This document shows, piece after piece, positions 46,360 through 56,432 of a DNA stretch of 64,000 bases; the stretch's first letter is position 1, and every line of letters begins with the position of its first letter. The translations under genes were made by a program, and so were the position numbers. The notes under the pieces were generated by a model, which saw nothing but the letters and a program-made list of their open reading frames with translations, searched no databases and was not told the DNA's origin. Source of the DNA: Acinetobacter sp. XS-4 (GTDB taxonomy: Bacteria > Pseudomonadota > Gammaproteobacteria > Pseudomonadales > Moraxellaceae); NCBI RefSeq assembly GCF_023920705.1, contig NZ_CP094657.1, forward strand, positions 3,038,001-3,102,000, given 5' to 3'.

Positions 46360-46830
46360 ATGAAAAAAACATTATTATCAGTTGCACTTGTAAGTGCCCT
46401 TCTTGTTGCTTGTAGCAAAAACGAAAATAAAGCGGATACAACAACTCAAGCCTCTGCTCCAGTACAAACTACTGAAGTGAATAACAATGCAGTAGATACT
46501 GCTCATACAGCTGAAAACTCACTAGATTGGGATGGCACATATAAAGGCACTCTTCCATGTGCAGACTGTGAAGGCATCAAAACTGAGTTAGAGTTAAAAG
46601 ATAATAAAACTTATGAATTGACCGAAACTTATCTTGGCAAAGGTGATAAGAAACCATTTGAAACCCATGGTTCATTTACTTTTGACAAAGATAATACTTC
46701 AATCATTACCTTAGATGATAAATCCGAAAACCGTAAATTCTTTATTGGTGAAAATACGGCAACTGCTTTAGATATGGAAGGTAAGAAAATTGAGGGCTCT
46801 TTAGCTGAGCACTATGTATTGAAAAAATAA
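46360..46830 (+). CDS. nlpE: NlpE-like copper homeostasis/envelope lipoprotein
   Basis: 156-aa lipoprotein (ALLVACSKN, Cys 18) with a low-complexity linker and the NlpE N-terminal barrel: WDGTYKGTLPCADCEGIKTE contains the CxxC of NlpE, followed by SFTFDKDNTSIITLDD. The second domain of E. coli NlpE is absent. NlpE signals surface adhesion and misfolding to Cpx; whether this short form does so is unknown. Confidence 0.83.
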   Translation: MKKTLLSVALVSALLVACSKNENKADTTTQASAPVQTTEVNNNAVDTAHTAENSLDWDGTYKGTLPCADCEGIKTELELKDNKTYELTETYLGKGDKKPFETHGSFTFDKDNTSIITLDDKSENRKFFIGENTATALDMEGKKIEGSLAEHYVLKK

Positions 46831-46845
46831 TTATTTTTTAATCAT

Positions 46846-46876
46846 AAAAAACCCGCTCATGTGAGCGGGTTTTTTA
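46846..46876. terminator. Bidirectional terminator nlpE / aceA
   Basis: AAAAAACCCGCTCA and TGAGCGGGTTTTTT, perfect. Confidence 0.92.
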
Positions 46877-46888
46877 TGAAATCAATTC

Positions 46889-48493
46889 TTAGTGAGCTGC
46901 GAATTGGTTCATTGTGTTTTTAGCATCATCATGTGCTTTAAGAGCGTTGTCACCAGAGAAGATTTCTTTGTGATCATCACCGATGTCAGAACCCGCCATT
47001 GCTTGGTGTTTCACACAAGCGATACCACCGCGGATTTCTTTACGTTGTACGCCAGCAACATAAGCCAACATACCTTCAGAACCGAAGTAACCTTGTGCAA
47101 GCTCATGAGTAGAAAGAGCAGCAGTATGGTAAGTAGGAAGTGTGATCAAGTGATGGAACACACCAGCTTCACGAGAAGCATCTGCTTGGAATGTACGGAT
47201 CTTAGCGTCTGCATCAGCAGCTAATTCAGTAGCATCGTACTCAGCGCTCATTAATTTAGCACGGTCATAATTCGATACATCTTTACCTTCAGCAACCCAA
47301 CGGTCGTAAGCTTGTTGACGGAAGTTTAAAGTCCAGTTGAATGATGGGCTGTTGTTATAAACAAGCTTAGCATTTGGAACAACTTCTTTAACACGGTTAA
47401 CCATGTGAGCGATTTCTTCTACGTTTGGAGTCGCAGTTTCGATCCAAAGAAGGTCAGCACCATTTTGAAGGCTAGATACACAGTCAAGTACAACACGGTC
47501 AATTTGAGTGTCAGCACGGAACTGATATAAACCAGAAGCCAAACGCTTAGGACGGTGTAATTTACCATTACGTTTGATCAAGATTTCATCTTCTTGAGCA
47601 TCAGCAATGTCAATTTCAACAGTGTCTAAGAAACCGATGTATTGAGAAGCAATGTCACCTGGCTCTTTAACCACTGGGATTTTTTGAGTCAAGTCAGCGC
47701 CTTCAGAGTCAGTACGCGCAACGATGATACCATCATCAAGACCCATTTCTAAGAATGCATAACGTAATGCATGGATTTTAGAGATGAAATCTTCGTGTGG
47801 AACAGTTACTTTACCAGCTTGGTGACCACATTGTTTAGCATCAGATACTTGGTTTTCGATTTGAAGCGCACAAGCACCAGCTTCAATCATTTTACGAGCA
47901 AGTAAGTAAGTCGCTTCTTCGTTACCGAAACCAGCATCAATGTCCGCAATAATTGGTACGATGTGAGTTTGGAAACCATCGATTTGAGCAGTGATTTCAG
48001 CAGCTTTAGCAGTATCACCAGCTTCGTTTGCTTTTTTAAGCGCACGGAATAAATCGTTTAATTCTTTTGCGTCAGCTTGACGTAAGAAAGTGTAGATTTC
48101 TTCGATTAATGCAGGTACTGAAGTTTTTTCGTGCATAGATTGGTCAGGAAGTGGACCAAATTCAGAACGAAGAGCAGCAACCATCCAACCAGAAAGGTAG
48201 ATATAGCGACGTTCAGTAGTACCGAAGTATTTTTTGTTCGCAATCATTTTTTGTTGTGCGATAAAACCGTGCCAGCAACCTAATGATTGAGTGTATTTGC
48301 TTGAGTCAGCATCATAAGCAGCCATATCACGACGCATAATCGCAGCTGTATATTTAGCAATGTCTAAACCAGTTTTGAATTGGTTTTGCATTTGCATACG
48401 TGCAGCATCTTCTGGGCTAATATCGCGCCAAGTGCTACCGAATTTTGCTTTTAGTTCGCGGATTGCATCAATCGCTGTTTGATATGTAGTCAT
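46889..48493 (-). CDS. aceA: Isocitrate lyase (long form)
   Basis: 534-aa first enzyme of the glyoxylate shunt, cleaving isocitrate to succinate and glyoxylate. Active-site SDAKQCGHQAGKV (KxCGH with Gln in place of the second Lys), IADIDAGFGNEEATY, and NNSPSFNWTL. Length matches Pseudomonas AceA (531), about 100 aa longer than E. coli (434). Monocistronic; aceB is not adjacent. Confidence 0.94.
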   Translation of the reverse strand: MTTYQTAIDAIRELKAKFGSTWRDISPEDAARMQMQNQFKTGLDIAKYTAAIMRRDMAAYDADSSKYTQSLGCWHGFIAQQKMIANKKYFGTTERRYIYLSGWMVAALRSEFGPLPDQSMHEKTSVPALIEEIYTFLRQADAKELNDLFRALKKANEAGDTAKAAEITAQIDGFQTHIVPIIADIDAGFGNEEATYLLARKMIEAGACALQIENQVSDAKQCGHQAGKVTVPHEDFISKIHALRYAFLEMGLDDGIIVARTDSEGADLTQKIPVVKEPGDIASQYIGFLDTVEIDIADAQEDEILIKRNGKLHRPKRLASGLYQFRADTQIDRVVLDCVSSLQNGADLLWIETATPNVEEIAHMVNRVKEVVPNAKLVYNNSPSFNWTLNFRQQAYDRWVAEGKDVSNYDRAKLMSAEYDATELAADADAKIRTFQADASREAGVFHHLITLPTYHTAALSTHELAQGYFGSEGMLAYVAGVQRKEIRGGIACVKHQAMAGSDIGDDHKEIFSGDNALKAHDDAKNTMNQFAAH

Positions 48494-49080
48494 GATATTG
48501 TCCTGTATTCATTTTAGGATTTCATCGATTAAAGCATAGAGTCATGTACTTAAATTTCTTATGACACCAGCTGCTTCTTCATGAACACAGCTTAGACTTA
48601 GCCAATCAATTAATCCAATATCCTTTATTAATCTTCAGTATTTATTTAAAAAATGTACCGATAAATCGATATTATAGATAAAACCAAAAACTTTAACACT
48701 TTGTTTATAAAAATAAAATTATTCTAAAGGAGTATAGAATTTTATTCTAAAAACTTAGTAAGTCTTATTTTTATACAATTTCTGAAGTTTTTTCCACCCA
48801 TTTTTAACCTTAAAAGTCAATTGTAAATTAGGCTATTTCGCCAATGTTAAAAGTCAATTTTCATGCTAGAAAGTAATAAGTTATATATAAATATATTCTA
48901 TTTGTCACCTTCATACTTAAAAACATAGCAAAGACAATAAAATCGAGCCTTTGAAGTACCTTTTACACCTACTTAATTCCTACAAAAAATGTCGTTTTTC
49001 TCATCATTTTTTCACACAATAGTTATTAGATATGGCATAATTTGAAACAATTTCAGGGTTTTATTTTCGGTATTTTTTTT
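48494..49080. other. Divergent region aceA-lysR
   Basis: 587 AT-rich bases, no gene seen. TTAAAAGTCAATT occurs at 48810 and 48847 (37 bases apart); an imperfect inverted repeat built on AATAAAATT...AATTTTATT lies at 48710-48755. Confidence 0.55.
48810..48861. promoter_or_regulatory. Direct repeats in the aceA upstream region
   Basis: Two copies of TTAAAAGTCAATT, the reverse of which contains TTGACT. Candidate regulator sites for aceA or the divergent LysR gene. Confidence 0.4.
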
Positions 49081-50070
49081 ATGAATCTGGAGCGAGTAGA
49101 TCTTAATCTATTAATATATCTTGATGTACTTCTTCGTGAAAAAAATGTTACACGCGCAGCCGAACAACTTGGGGTAACTCAGCCTGCCATGAGTAATATT
49201 TTACGTCGCTTACGTAATTTATTTAATGACCCTCTTCTTATCCGTTCTTCTGAAGGGATGACTCCAACAGAACGTGCTCTTGAATTACAACCTCGTATTC
49301 GTGATGCACTTGCTGATCTTTCCATGATTTTGGAACCCCGTACCGAATTCCGCCCTTATACAAGTAATCGCGTTTTCCGCATTATGACATCGGACTATGC
49401 CGAGGCAACTTTAGTTCCTCGTCTTGTTAAAGCGCTACGCTCTGAAGCTCCAAACGTTGTTCTTGATTTTCTTACACCAAGTGATGTGTCTTATAGAGAC
49501 ATGGAGCAAGGTAAAGTTGATCTCGCAATTAATAGATTTAATGAAATACCACAAAGTTTCCACCAAGTTTTAGTTTGGCGTGATAGTTTCAGTTGTATTC
49601 TGAATGACAAACACCCTGCTGTGACGCATTTAAATTTGAAAAGCTATTTAGATGCACAACATATCTGGGTTTCTAAAACAGGTATGGGTGTAGGTTTTGG
49701 CGTAAACCCCGACAAACAAGGTGGTTTAGGTTGGATTGATCAAGCATTAGAACGTATTGGTCAGCGTCGTAAAATTTCTGTATTTACTCGCCACTACCAA
49801 ATGCCAGCGTTACTTGCTCAAAACGTAGACCTTATTGCCACCCTCCCAACACGGATGGCGCGCCTACAAACACAGAACCCTAAACTGGTTATAAAGGATC
49901 CTCCTTTTTATATTCCAGAGTTCGAGCTTAAAATGGCTTGGTGTCCATTGTTACATCATCACCCTGCTCATCGCTGGCTGCGCCAACTTATCTTATTTGT
50001 TGCTCGTCAAATGATTGAAGAGGAAAACCGTGAATTTCTAACCAACAATTCACAATTTTCTCACTATTAA
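49081..50070 (+). CDS. LysR-family transcriptional regulator
   Basis: 329 aa from the ATG at 49081 (an upstream TTG would add 13 residues). HTH: NVTRAAEQLGVTQPAMSNILRRLR; the start LERVDLNLLIYLDVLLREKN is of the NodD/LeuO/SyrM-like subgroup. Effector domain follows. Divergent from aceA, so control of the glyoxylate shunt is possible but unproven. Confidence 0.85.
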   Translation: MNLERVDLNLLIYLDVLLREKNVTRAAEQLGVTQPAMSNILRRLRNLFNDPLLIRSSEGMTPTERALELQPRIRDALADLSMILEPRTEFRPYTSNRVFRIMTSDYAEATLVPRLVKALRSEAPNVVLDFLTPSDVSYRDMEQGKVDLAINRFNEIPQSFHQVLVWRDSFSCILNDKHPAVTHLNLKSYLDAQHIWVSKTGMGVGFGVNPDKQGGLGWIDQALERIGQRRKISVFTRHYQMPALLAQNVDLIATLPTRMARLQTQNPKLVIKDPPFYIPEFELKMAWCPLLHHHPAHRWLRQLILFVARQMIEEENREFLTNNSQFSHY

Positions 50071-50099
50071 ATAAATTTTAATTTAATTGTCGATTTCAG

Positions 50100-50137
50100 G
50101 CGCTGAGCAATCAATCTGATTACCTCAGCGCTTTTTT
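50100..50137 (+). terminator. Terminator of the LysR gene
   Basis: GCGCTGAG and CTCAGCGC flank an inner AATC/GATT pairing, followed by six T. Confidence 0.88.
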
Positions 50138-50180
50138 ATGTTAAAACATAGTCATAATAATGATGAATCTCAGGTGATTT

Positions 50181-51506
50181 GTGAGTCTCTTTCAAAATAT
50201 CATTATCATCGTACTGCTTATCATCGGAGCAGGCTTTTTATCTTTAACTGAAATTGCACTAGCGGGTGCCAGAAAAGTTAAGCTAAAAATTCTAGCCGAA
50301 GCGGGTGAAGAACGTGCCCAACAAGTACTAGATTTACAAGAACAATCTGCTGACTTTTTTGCAGCGTCTCAAATTGGTCTAAATGCAGTCGCGATTTTAG
50401 GCGGTATTTTGGGTGAAGCTGCTTTTCGTCCTTATTTCGTCACTTTAGTGGACCGTTTCTACGCAGGCCCTTGGACACAAACAATCGGCTTTGCCCTCTC
50501 CTTTACTTTAGTGACATCGCTGTTTATTTTATTTGCCGATCTTATGCCAAAACGTTTGGCTATGATTGCACCTGAAAAAATTGCAATTAGTGTTATTAAT
50601 CCAATTCAGGTTTTTATTAAGATTTGCAAACCTTTAGCATGGGGAATTAACGCAATTGCCAACCTGCTATTCCGTTTGTTTAAAGTGAATACAACCCGAG
50701 AAGACAACATTACTTTTGATGATATTTCAGCAGTAATGGATGCAGGTGCTCAAGCAGGTGTACTGCAAAAACAAGAACATCACTTTATCGAGAATGTTTT
50801 TGAATTAGAAGAACGCAATGTACCTTCGAGCATGACTACACGTGAAAATGTTGTTTATTTTACTTTAAATGAACATGAAGATAGCATTCGTCAAAAATTA
50901 GCAGAGTATCCGTATTCAAAATTTTTGGTATGTAATGAAAATATTGATCAGGTCATTGGTTACGTCGATGCCAAAGACTTTCTGGTTCGCATTTTAAATA
51001 ACCAATCCCCAACTCAATTGAATGAATCAACCATTCGTACTGTCTTGATGATTCCCGACACTCTAACCCTCTCGGAATTACTTGATCGTTTCCGCTCTAC
51101 AAAAGAAAAGTTTGCAGTTGTAATAAATGAATATGCGCTTGTCGTAGGCGTTATTACTTTAAGCGATATTATGATTACGGTTATGGGTGACTGGGTAACT
51201 CCAATTGAGGAAGAGCAGCAAATCATTAAACGTGATAATAACTCATGGTTGATTGATGGCAGTACACCAATTGATGACTTAAGACATGCACTTGAAATTG
51301 ATGAAATGCCTGATGAAGAAAATTATGAAACATTAGCAGGCTTCATGATGTACCGCCTACGTAAAATTCCACGTCCAGCAGATTTTGTAGAATTTGGTGG
51401 ATACAAGTTTGAAGTAGTCGATGTCGATCATTTTAAAATTGACCAACTTCTTGTAACTCGAATTTTAGAACAGACCGAAATACATACATCAATTGATGAG
51501 AACTGA
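50181..51506 (+). CDS. paeA: CNNM/CorC-family transporter (YtfL/PaeA-like)
   Basis: 441-aa membrane protein: DUF21/CNNM domain with four helices (1-180; LSLTEIALAGARKVKLKILA), two CBS domains (about 210-340) and a C-terminal CorC_HlyC domain. E. coli YtfL/PaeA (447 aa) exports putrescine and cadaverine. GTG start with AGGTG upstream. Other CorC-type functions cannot be excluded. Confidence 0.8.
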   Translation: MSLFQNIIIIVLLIIGAGFLSLTEIALAGARKVKLKILAEAGEERAQQVLDLQEQSADFFAASQIGLNAVAILGGILGEAAFRPYFVTLVDRFYAGPWTQTIGFALSFTLVTSLFILFADLMPKRLAMIAPEKIAISVINPIQVFIKICKPLAWGINAIANLLFRLFKVNTTREDNITFDDISAVMDAGAQAGVLQKQEHHFIENVFELEERNVPSSMTTRENVVYFTLNEHEDSIRQKLAEYPYSKFLVCNENIDQVIGYVDAKDFLVRILNNQSPTQLNESTIRTVLMIPDTLTLSELLDRFRSTKEKFAVVINEYALVVGVITLSDIMITVMGDWVTPIEEEQQIIKRDNNSWLIDGSTPIDDLRHALEIDEMPDEENYETLAGFMMYRLRKIPRPADFVEFGGYKFEVVDVDHFKIDQLLVTRILEQTEIHTSIDEN

Positions 51507-51519
51507 TTTATATTAATTT

Positions 51520-51552
51520 AAATACCTCACAATTTTATGTGGGGTATTTTTT
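51520..51552 (+). terminator. paeA terminator
   Basis: AAATACCTCACA and TGTGGGGTATTT (one T-G wobble), loop ATTTTA, T-run. Confidence 0.85.
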
Positions 51553-51585
51553 AATCTAAATAAATTTTTCAAATATATGTAATAA

Positions 51586-51693
51586 TTATTTTAGATTCAT
51601 AAATTCAAGTTGCTCTTTTAATCTAAAAGCAATATTATTTAAATCACCACTTATATTAAATCTTAAATACTGAAAAATAATAGAATAATCCAT
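51586..51693 (-). pseudogene. Possible 35-codon frame or gene remnant
   Basis: MDYSIIFQYLRFNISGDLNN and then a charged helical end; GGGA only three bases before the ATG. It could be the C-terminal remnant of a lost gene or chance. No homologue recognised. Confidence 0.25.
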
Positions 51694-52074
51694 ATATCCC
51701 AATTAGCACGAAGCGACTAAGCCCCAATTTACATTACCACCAAACTTATGTAACTTAACTTAAAGTAAGACTTTAAATGGTTCTTCTTCTCATTTCACCC
51801 ATTAAAACATATATAATTTTAAAAAATATCATATAATTTTTATTTTTATAAAACCTTTATAATCCATTATAATGAATTACATTTATTATGTGCTTACTAT
51901 AATCTTAATATATATGTTCAGTATTTCATCTAAATATACCTCTCCAACTGAATATATATTAACCAAATAAACTAAATATATTATTTGTCTTTTTAATAAA
52001 AATTAATAAGAATAACCAAGGTCAGAGTTTTGAATAAACTTGTTCAGTAAAACTATAGGCAAAGGATTGATTGT

Positions 52075-53412
52075 ATGCTGACATTACTTGGTGTTGGCAT
52101 GATTTTGTGCTTCATGTACTTAATCATGTCCAAACGTTTAAGCCCTATTATTGCTTTAATTCTCATCCCATTTATTTTTTCTCTTATCGCTTGGGGCCTA
52201 GGTCACTACTTTGAAAGTTTGAATCATATTGAACTCAAAGGTCTCAGTGAGATGATGCTAGATGGCATCAAAAAATTAGCGCCAACTGGCGTAATGCTTT
52301 TATTCGCAATTTTATATTTTGCCTTAATGATCGATGCAGGTCTTTTCGATCCACCGGTTAAATGGATTTTGAAAAAGGTTAAAGGTGATCCTTTAAAAAT
52401 CACTCTAGGAACCGTGTTCTTAACCACAATGGTTTCTTTAGATGGTGATGGTTCAACAACCTATATGATTTGTGTGGCTGCGATGCTGCCACTTTATCAA
52501 CGCTTAGGAATGAACACACTCATCATGACCGCACTTATGCTGTTATGTAGTGGTGTAATGAACTTAACACCATGGGGTGGCCCTACAGCTCGTGCTGCAA
52601 GCGCCCTGCAAGTTGACCCAAGCCACATTTTCGTACCAATGATTCTTCCTATGGTCATTAGTATTGGCTGGTTATTCTTCTTGGCATATTTATATGGTCG
52701 TTACGAGCAAAAGCGTTTAGGTGTTATTGAGCTTGAAACTCACCATGGTGACAATATTACCGTATCGAAAGATCCTGAAGCGACTCGTCCACATTTACGT
52801 AAAGTAAATATGGTGCTCACAATCATTCTTATGATTGCTTTGATCAAAGGCATTTTGCCTATGTCTGTGTTGTTCATGCTAGCGTTCTGTATTGCAATGC
52901 TCATTAACTACCCTGATGTTGATATGCAGAAAAAACGCATTGCAATGCATGCAGACAGTGTCTTAGCTGTCGTAGGCTTGATTTTCGCAGCAGGTATTTT
53001 CACAGGTATTTTATCTGGCACAGGTATGGTTGAGGCGATGTCTAAAGAATTCGTCGCAATGATTCCTCCGAGCATGGGTCCATATCTTGCACCGATCACT
53101 GCTTTAGTGAGTATGCCTTTGACATTCTTCATGTCGAATGATGCTTTCTTCTATGGTGTTTTACCTATTCTTGCCGAAGCTGCTTCACATTATGGTATTA
53201 GTGCGGAAGCAATTGCTCGTGCTTCAATTGTAGGTCAACCTGTACACTTACTCTCACCTCTTGTTCCATCAACCTATTTGTTATGCGGTCTTGCTAAAGT
53301 TGATTTTGCCGACCATCAAAAGTTCACTTTCAAGTGGGCATTTATAACTTGTATGGTATTGATGGGTACTGCTTTAGTGATTGGTGTTTTCCCACTCTTT
53401 AGCACGCTTTAA
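52075..53412 (+). CDS. CitMHS-family citrate transporter
   Basis: 445-aa, about 12 helices. MVSLDGDGSTTYMICVAAML, LCSGVMNLTPWGGPTARAAS and FFMSNDAFFYGVLPILAEAA are CitMHS signatures. These symporters take up citrate complexed with Mg or Ca plus protons. AAGGA eight bases before the ATG. Possible -35/-10 TTGAAT and TATAGG just upstream. Confidence 0.92.
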   Translation: MLTLLGVGMILCFMYLIMSKRLSPIIALILIPFIFSLIAWGLGHYFESLNHIELKGLSEMMLDGIKKLAPTGVMLLFAILYFALMIDAGLFDPPVKWILKKVKGDPLKITLGTVFLTTMVSLDGDGSTTYMICVAAMLPLYQRLGMNTLIMTALMLLCSGVMNLTPWGGPTARAASALQVDPSHIFVPMILPMVISIGWLFFLAYLYGRYEQKRLGVIELETHHGDNITVSKDPEATRPHLRKVNMVLTIILMIALIKGILPMSVLFMLAFCIAMLINYPDVDMQKKRIAMHADSVLAVVGLIFAAGIFTGILSGTGMVEAMSKEFVAMIPPSMGPYLAPITALVSMPLTFFMSNDAFFYGVLPILAEAASHYGISAEAIARASIVGQPVHLLSPLVPSTYLLCGLAKVDFADHQKFTFKWAFITCMVLMGTALVIGVFPLFSTL

Positions 53413-53427
53413 TTATTCATATCCAAT

Positions 53428-53456
53428 AAAAAAAGCCCCAATCGGGGCTTTTTTTA
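53428..53456. terminator. Bidirectional terminator of the citrate transporter and convergent gene
   Basis: AAAAAAAGCCCC-AAT-CGGGGCTTTTTTT style stem with A/T runs both sides; overlaps the end of the convergent gene by three bases. Confidence 0.92.
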
Positions 53457-53966
53457 TTTCTGTACATATTCAATTAAGTGATCTAACACAATGTGAAAAT
53501 GCAATGTAATGTCTTCTTCTAAAATTTTATAGGCATTATCGAATTGCACCATTGGCCAACCTTCTTTCCAAAATGGAAAAATATTGTGTAGACCTTCAGT
53601 CACGATCGCATCTTCACGACTAATCGCTTGAGCAACTTGAGCTAAAACCTGAGCGGTTTCTGCCCCGTCCATAGCTAAATAATCAAGACCACGTGCTTTA
53701 AAAATACGGATACGGTCTTTTTTATAACGAATCTTTTTCGCCTGACCTGAATTCAAACCTAATGCCAGCGTAGCAGCTTCTACAAACTTTTCTTCAAAGT
53801 TTGCATTCAATGCAACTAAAGCCTGTTTATGTGCTTCTTGACGCCCAGCTTTTCCCCCATTACGGATAATCTCATTTGCTTCCGCATCCAGCTTATCTTT
53901 TTTCATAGACTGTAAAATGTCTAAAATTTCGATATCGCTTAAAGATTCAGGAGATTGCTCAAACAT
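53454..53966 (-). CDS. Hypothetical cytoplasmic protein
   Basis: 170 aa, soluble, helical, no signal peptide or membrane helix. Features: SDIEILDILQSMKKDKLDAE, a basic segment around KKIRYKKDRIRIFKARG, and an aromatic FPFWKEGW. AAGGA before the ATG at 53966. I do not recognise it. Located between convergent citMHS and divergent DUF2239. Confidence 0.75.
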   Translation of the reverse strand: MFEQSPESLSDIEILDILQSMKKDKLDAEANEIIRNGGKAGRQEAHKQALVALNANFEEKFVEAATLALGLNSGQAKKIRYKKDRIRIFKARGLDYLAMDGAETAQVLAQVAQAISREDAIVTEGLHNIFPFWKEGWPMVQFDNAYKILEEDITLHFHIVLDHLIEYVQK

Positions 53967-54188
53967 AGGAGTCCTTATACATAAAACTAAAGGCATATTC
54001 TCTCATAAAAGCACTACTAAAGCAGAGTAAAATTTTAAATAGCCTATTAACTTGACTATTTTTATAGTCCTAACTTCAGAAATTACACTCATAAAATCAA
54101 ATAATTCTTTAGTTATAATTTTAATTATTTGCCAAAATAATTTTACCCTGATAATATTATTTTACCCAGATAAAAATATACGGCTAAA

Positions 54189-54737
54189 ATGAATACTAAA
54201 ATCACCTATACTGCTTTCACTGGAAGCACGCTTATTGCGAGTGATTCCCTAATTGAACTTGCAAAAAAAATTAAAGATCTTCCAAAAACAATGGAAAATA
54301 TTCTGATTTTTAATGATCAAACAGGTCAACAAATTGATCTTGATCTTTCTGATTCGGAACAAGAATTTCAACAACGTTATGCTGAACCAGAAGAAATTAA
54401 AAAAGTTGGACGACCTAAACTCGGAGTAATTTCTCGTGAAATCACTTTACAGAAAAAACATTGGGATTGGTTAGATCAACAAAGTGCGAGTGCATCAGCA
54501 GTAATTCGTAAGTTAATTGATAAAGAGTTAAATAACCCAAATTCTGAAGGTAATATTATGCTCGCTAAACAAGCCATCGACCGTTTTATGTCTGCCATGT
54601 TGGGTAATATGCCAAATTATGAGGAAGCAACACGCGCCTTATATCAAGGTGATCGAGATATATTTTTAAAGATGATTCAGAGCTATCCTAAAGATTTAAG
54701 AGAATATTTAACTTTAAAAACTCAAAGTATTTTCTAA
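54189..54737 (+). CDS. DUF2239 family protein
   Basis: 182-aa cytoplasmic protein. The central KVGRPKLGVISREITLQKKH then HWDWLDQQ is the DUF2239 signature; a helical C-terminal half follows (QAIDRFMSAMLGNMPNYEEA). Function unknown. Confidence 0.82.
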   Translation: MNTKITYTAFTGSTLIASDSLIELAKKIKDLPKTMENILIFNDQTGQQIDLDLSDSEQEFQQRYAEPEEIKKVGRPKLGVISREITLQKKHWDWLDQQSASASAVIRKLIDKELNNPNSEGNIMLAKQAIDRFMSAMLGNMPNYEEATRALYQGDRDIFLKMIQSYPKDLREYLTLKTQSIF

Positions 54738-54744
54738 ACCCAAT

Positions 54745-54770
54745 AAAAAACCCGCTTACGCGGGTTTTTT
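54745..54770. terminator. Bidirectional terminator DUF2239 / cysN
   Basis: AAAAAACCCGC-TTAC-GCGGGTTTTTT. Confidence 0.92.
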
Positions 54771-54788
54771 CAAAATCAATTCAATCTA

Positions 54789-56402
54789 TTAAAGACGGAC
54801 TAATTCCACAACTTTTTCAGCTGCCTCTTCAACGGTTTCAGCAGTAACTTCTGTATCTGTGCCATCCACAGCCGTAGTGATAACCACAACACCTGTCTCA
54901 CGCAATAAAGTAATTTGCTCAGCAGTTAAGTTGGCTTTTGCAATCGCAACTACACCTTGTTGAATCAATAAACTTTCTAAAACTTGAGCTTTCTCGATTA
55001 ACTGTGCAGAAATCCCAATCACCGCAGGTTTTTGGCCTAAACGCGCAGCACGGTCTTCAGCAGTAACAGGATTGCTATGCGCAGTCCACTCTACCGCAGA
55101 CTCAACCATACCAGCACCAACTGTCACGTTGCTTAAACGATCAATGAAGATAAATGAACCTGTGTATCGTGAATCTTGATATTGATCAAATACGACTGGC
55201 GCATCGAATTCAACAACAACATCTGCAATGGCATTTAACTCAAGCTCTTCTACTTGAGTATGTTCAAGCGTATTTACATTCACACGATAGTGAATGTTAG
55301 TCACTTTCGCAGGAACAGTCTGTGTACCAATTTTAACGTTGTACAACTTGCCTTTCACCAGTGGATGTTCATTCATCCATACTACTGAAGCACGAACACT
55401 ACGAGAAATTAATGGCTGCTCACCTGCACGTACTAGAACGTTACCACGGCTAATATCGATTTCATCATTCAACGTTAATGTAACCGCTTGACCCGCAACA
55501 GCTTGGTCTAGATTTCCGTCGAATGTTACGATTTCTTTAACTGTTGAACGCTTACCTGATGGTAATGCAACAATCTCATCGCCAACGTTGATTTCACCCA
55601 AAGCAACAGTGCCGGCGAAACCACGGAAATCGAGGTTTGGACGGTTCACATATTGAACAGGGAAACGGAATTCGTGTTTGTTTGATTCACGACTAATTTC
55701 CACAGATTCAAGAATGCTCATCAAGGTTTGACCCTTGTACCAAGCTGTATGCTCAGAAGCATTTACTACGTTATCGCCATTTAAAGCAGAAATCGGTACA
55801 AATTGAATATTGGCTGGACGACGATCACCCAATTGGCTTACGAAAGCATCATATTCAATCTGAATTTCAGTAAAGCGTTCAGGTGAATATTCAACCAAGT
55901 CCATTTTATTAATGGCAACAACGATATTTTTAATACCAAGCAAACTTGCAATAAACGTATGACGACGAGTTTGTGTTTGCACACCATAACGCGCATCAAT
56001 CAAGATAATTGCAAGATCAGCTGTTGATGCACCTGTTGCCATGTTACGTGTATATTGCTCATGCCCAGGTGTATCAGCAATAATAAACTTACGCTTTTCC
56101 GTTGAGAAATAGCGGTAAGCCACATCAATGGTAATACCTTGCTCACGCTCAGCTTGTAAACCATCTACAAGCAATGCCAAGTCTGGTGCATCACCCGTAG
56201 TTCCTACTTTTTTACTATCGCGGGTTACAGCTTGCAATTGATCTTCATAAATCAATTTTGAATCGTAGAGTAAACGTCCAATTAAAGTACTTTTACCATC
56301 ATCTACGTTACCGCAAGTCAAAAAGCGCAGAAGGTCTTTTTGTTCATGTTGCTTCAAATAGGTCAAGATATCTTGACTGATTAATTCTGATTGATGAGAC
56401 AT
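54789..56402 (-). CDS. cysN: Sulfate adenylyltransferase subunit 1 (CysN) with C-terminal extension
   Basis: 537-aa GTPase subunit that powers APS formation by CysD. G1 [17 protein letters not shown] (28-44), [35 protein letters not shown]. coli CysN is 475 aa. From about residue 454 an 84-aa tail ([20 protein letters not shown] ...) is present; it is where CysNC fusions carry an APS kinase, but no P-loop remains. Starts 30 bases after cysD. Confidence 0.94.
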   Translation of the reverse strand: MSHQSELISQDILTYLKQHEQKDLLRFLTCGNVDDGKSTLIGRLLYDSKLIYEDQLQAVTRDSKKVGTTGDAPDLALLVDGLQAEREQGITIDVAYRYFSTEKRKFIIADTPGHEQYTRNMATGASTADLAIILIDARYGVQTQTRRHTFIASLLGIKNIVVAINKMDLVEYSPERFTEIQIEYDAFVSQLGDRRPANIQFVPISALNGDNVVNASEHTAWYKGQTLMSILESVEISRESNKHEFRFPVQYVNRPNLDFRGFAGTVALGEINVGDEIVALPSGKRSTVKEIVTFDGNLDQAVAGQAVTLTLNDEIDISRGNVLVRAGEQPLISRSVRASVVWMNEHPLVKGKLYNVKIGTQTVPAKVTNIHYRVNVNTLEHTQVEELELNAIADVVVEFDAPVVFDQYQDSRYTGSFIFIDRLSNVTVGAGMVESAVEWTAHSNPVTAEDRAARLGQKPAVIGISAQLIEKAQVLESLLIQQGVVAIAKANLTAEQITLLRETGVVVITTAVDGTDTEVTAETVEEAAEKVVELVRL

Positions 56403-56432
56403 TGCTCAAACTCCACAAATTTAGAAATTGTC

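Larger units (their letters stand above)
51507..52074. other. AT-rich region before the citrate transporter
   Basis: 568 bases of very low GC. Contains the paeA terminator and a doubtful 35-codon frame (51586-51693, minus). Confidence 0.55.
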
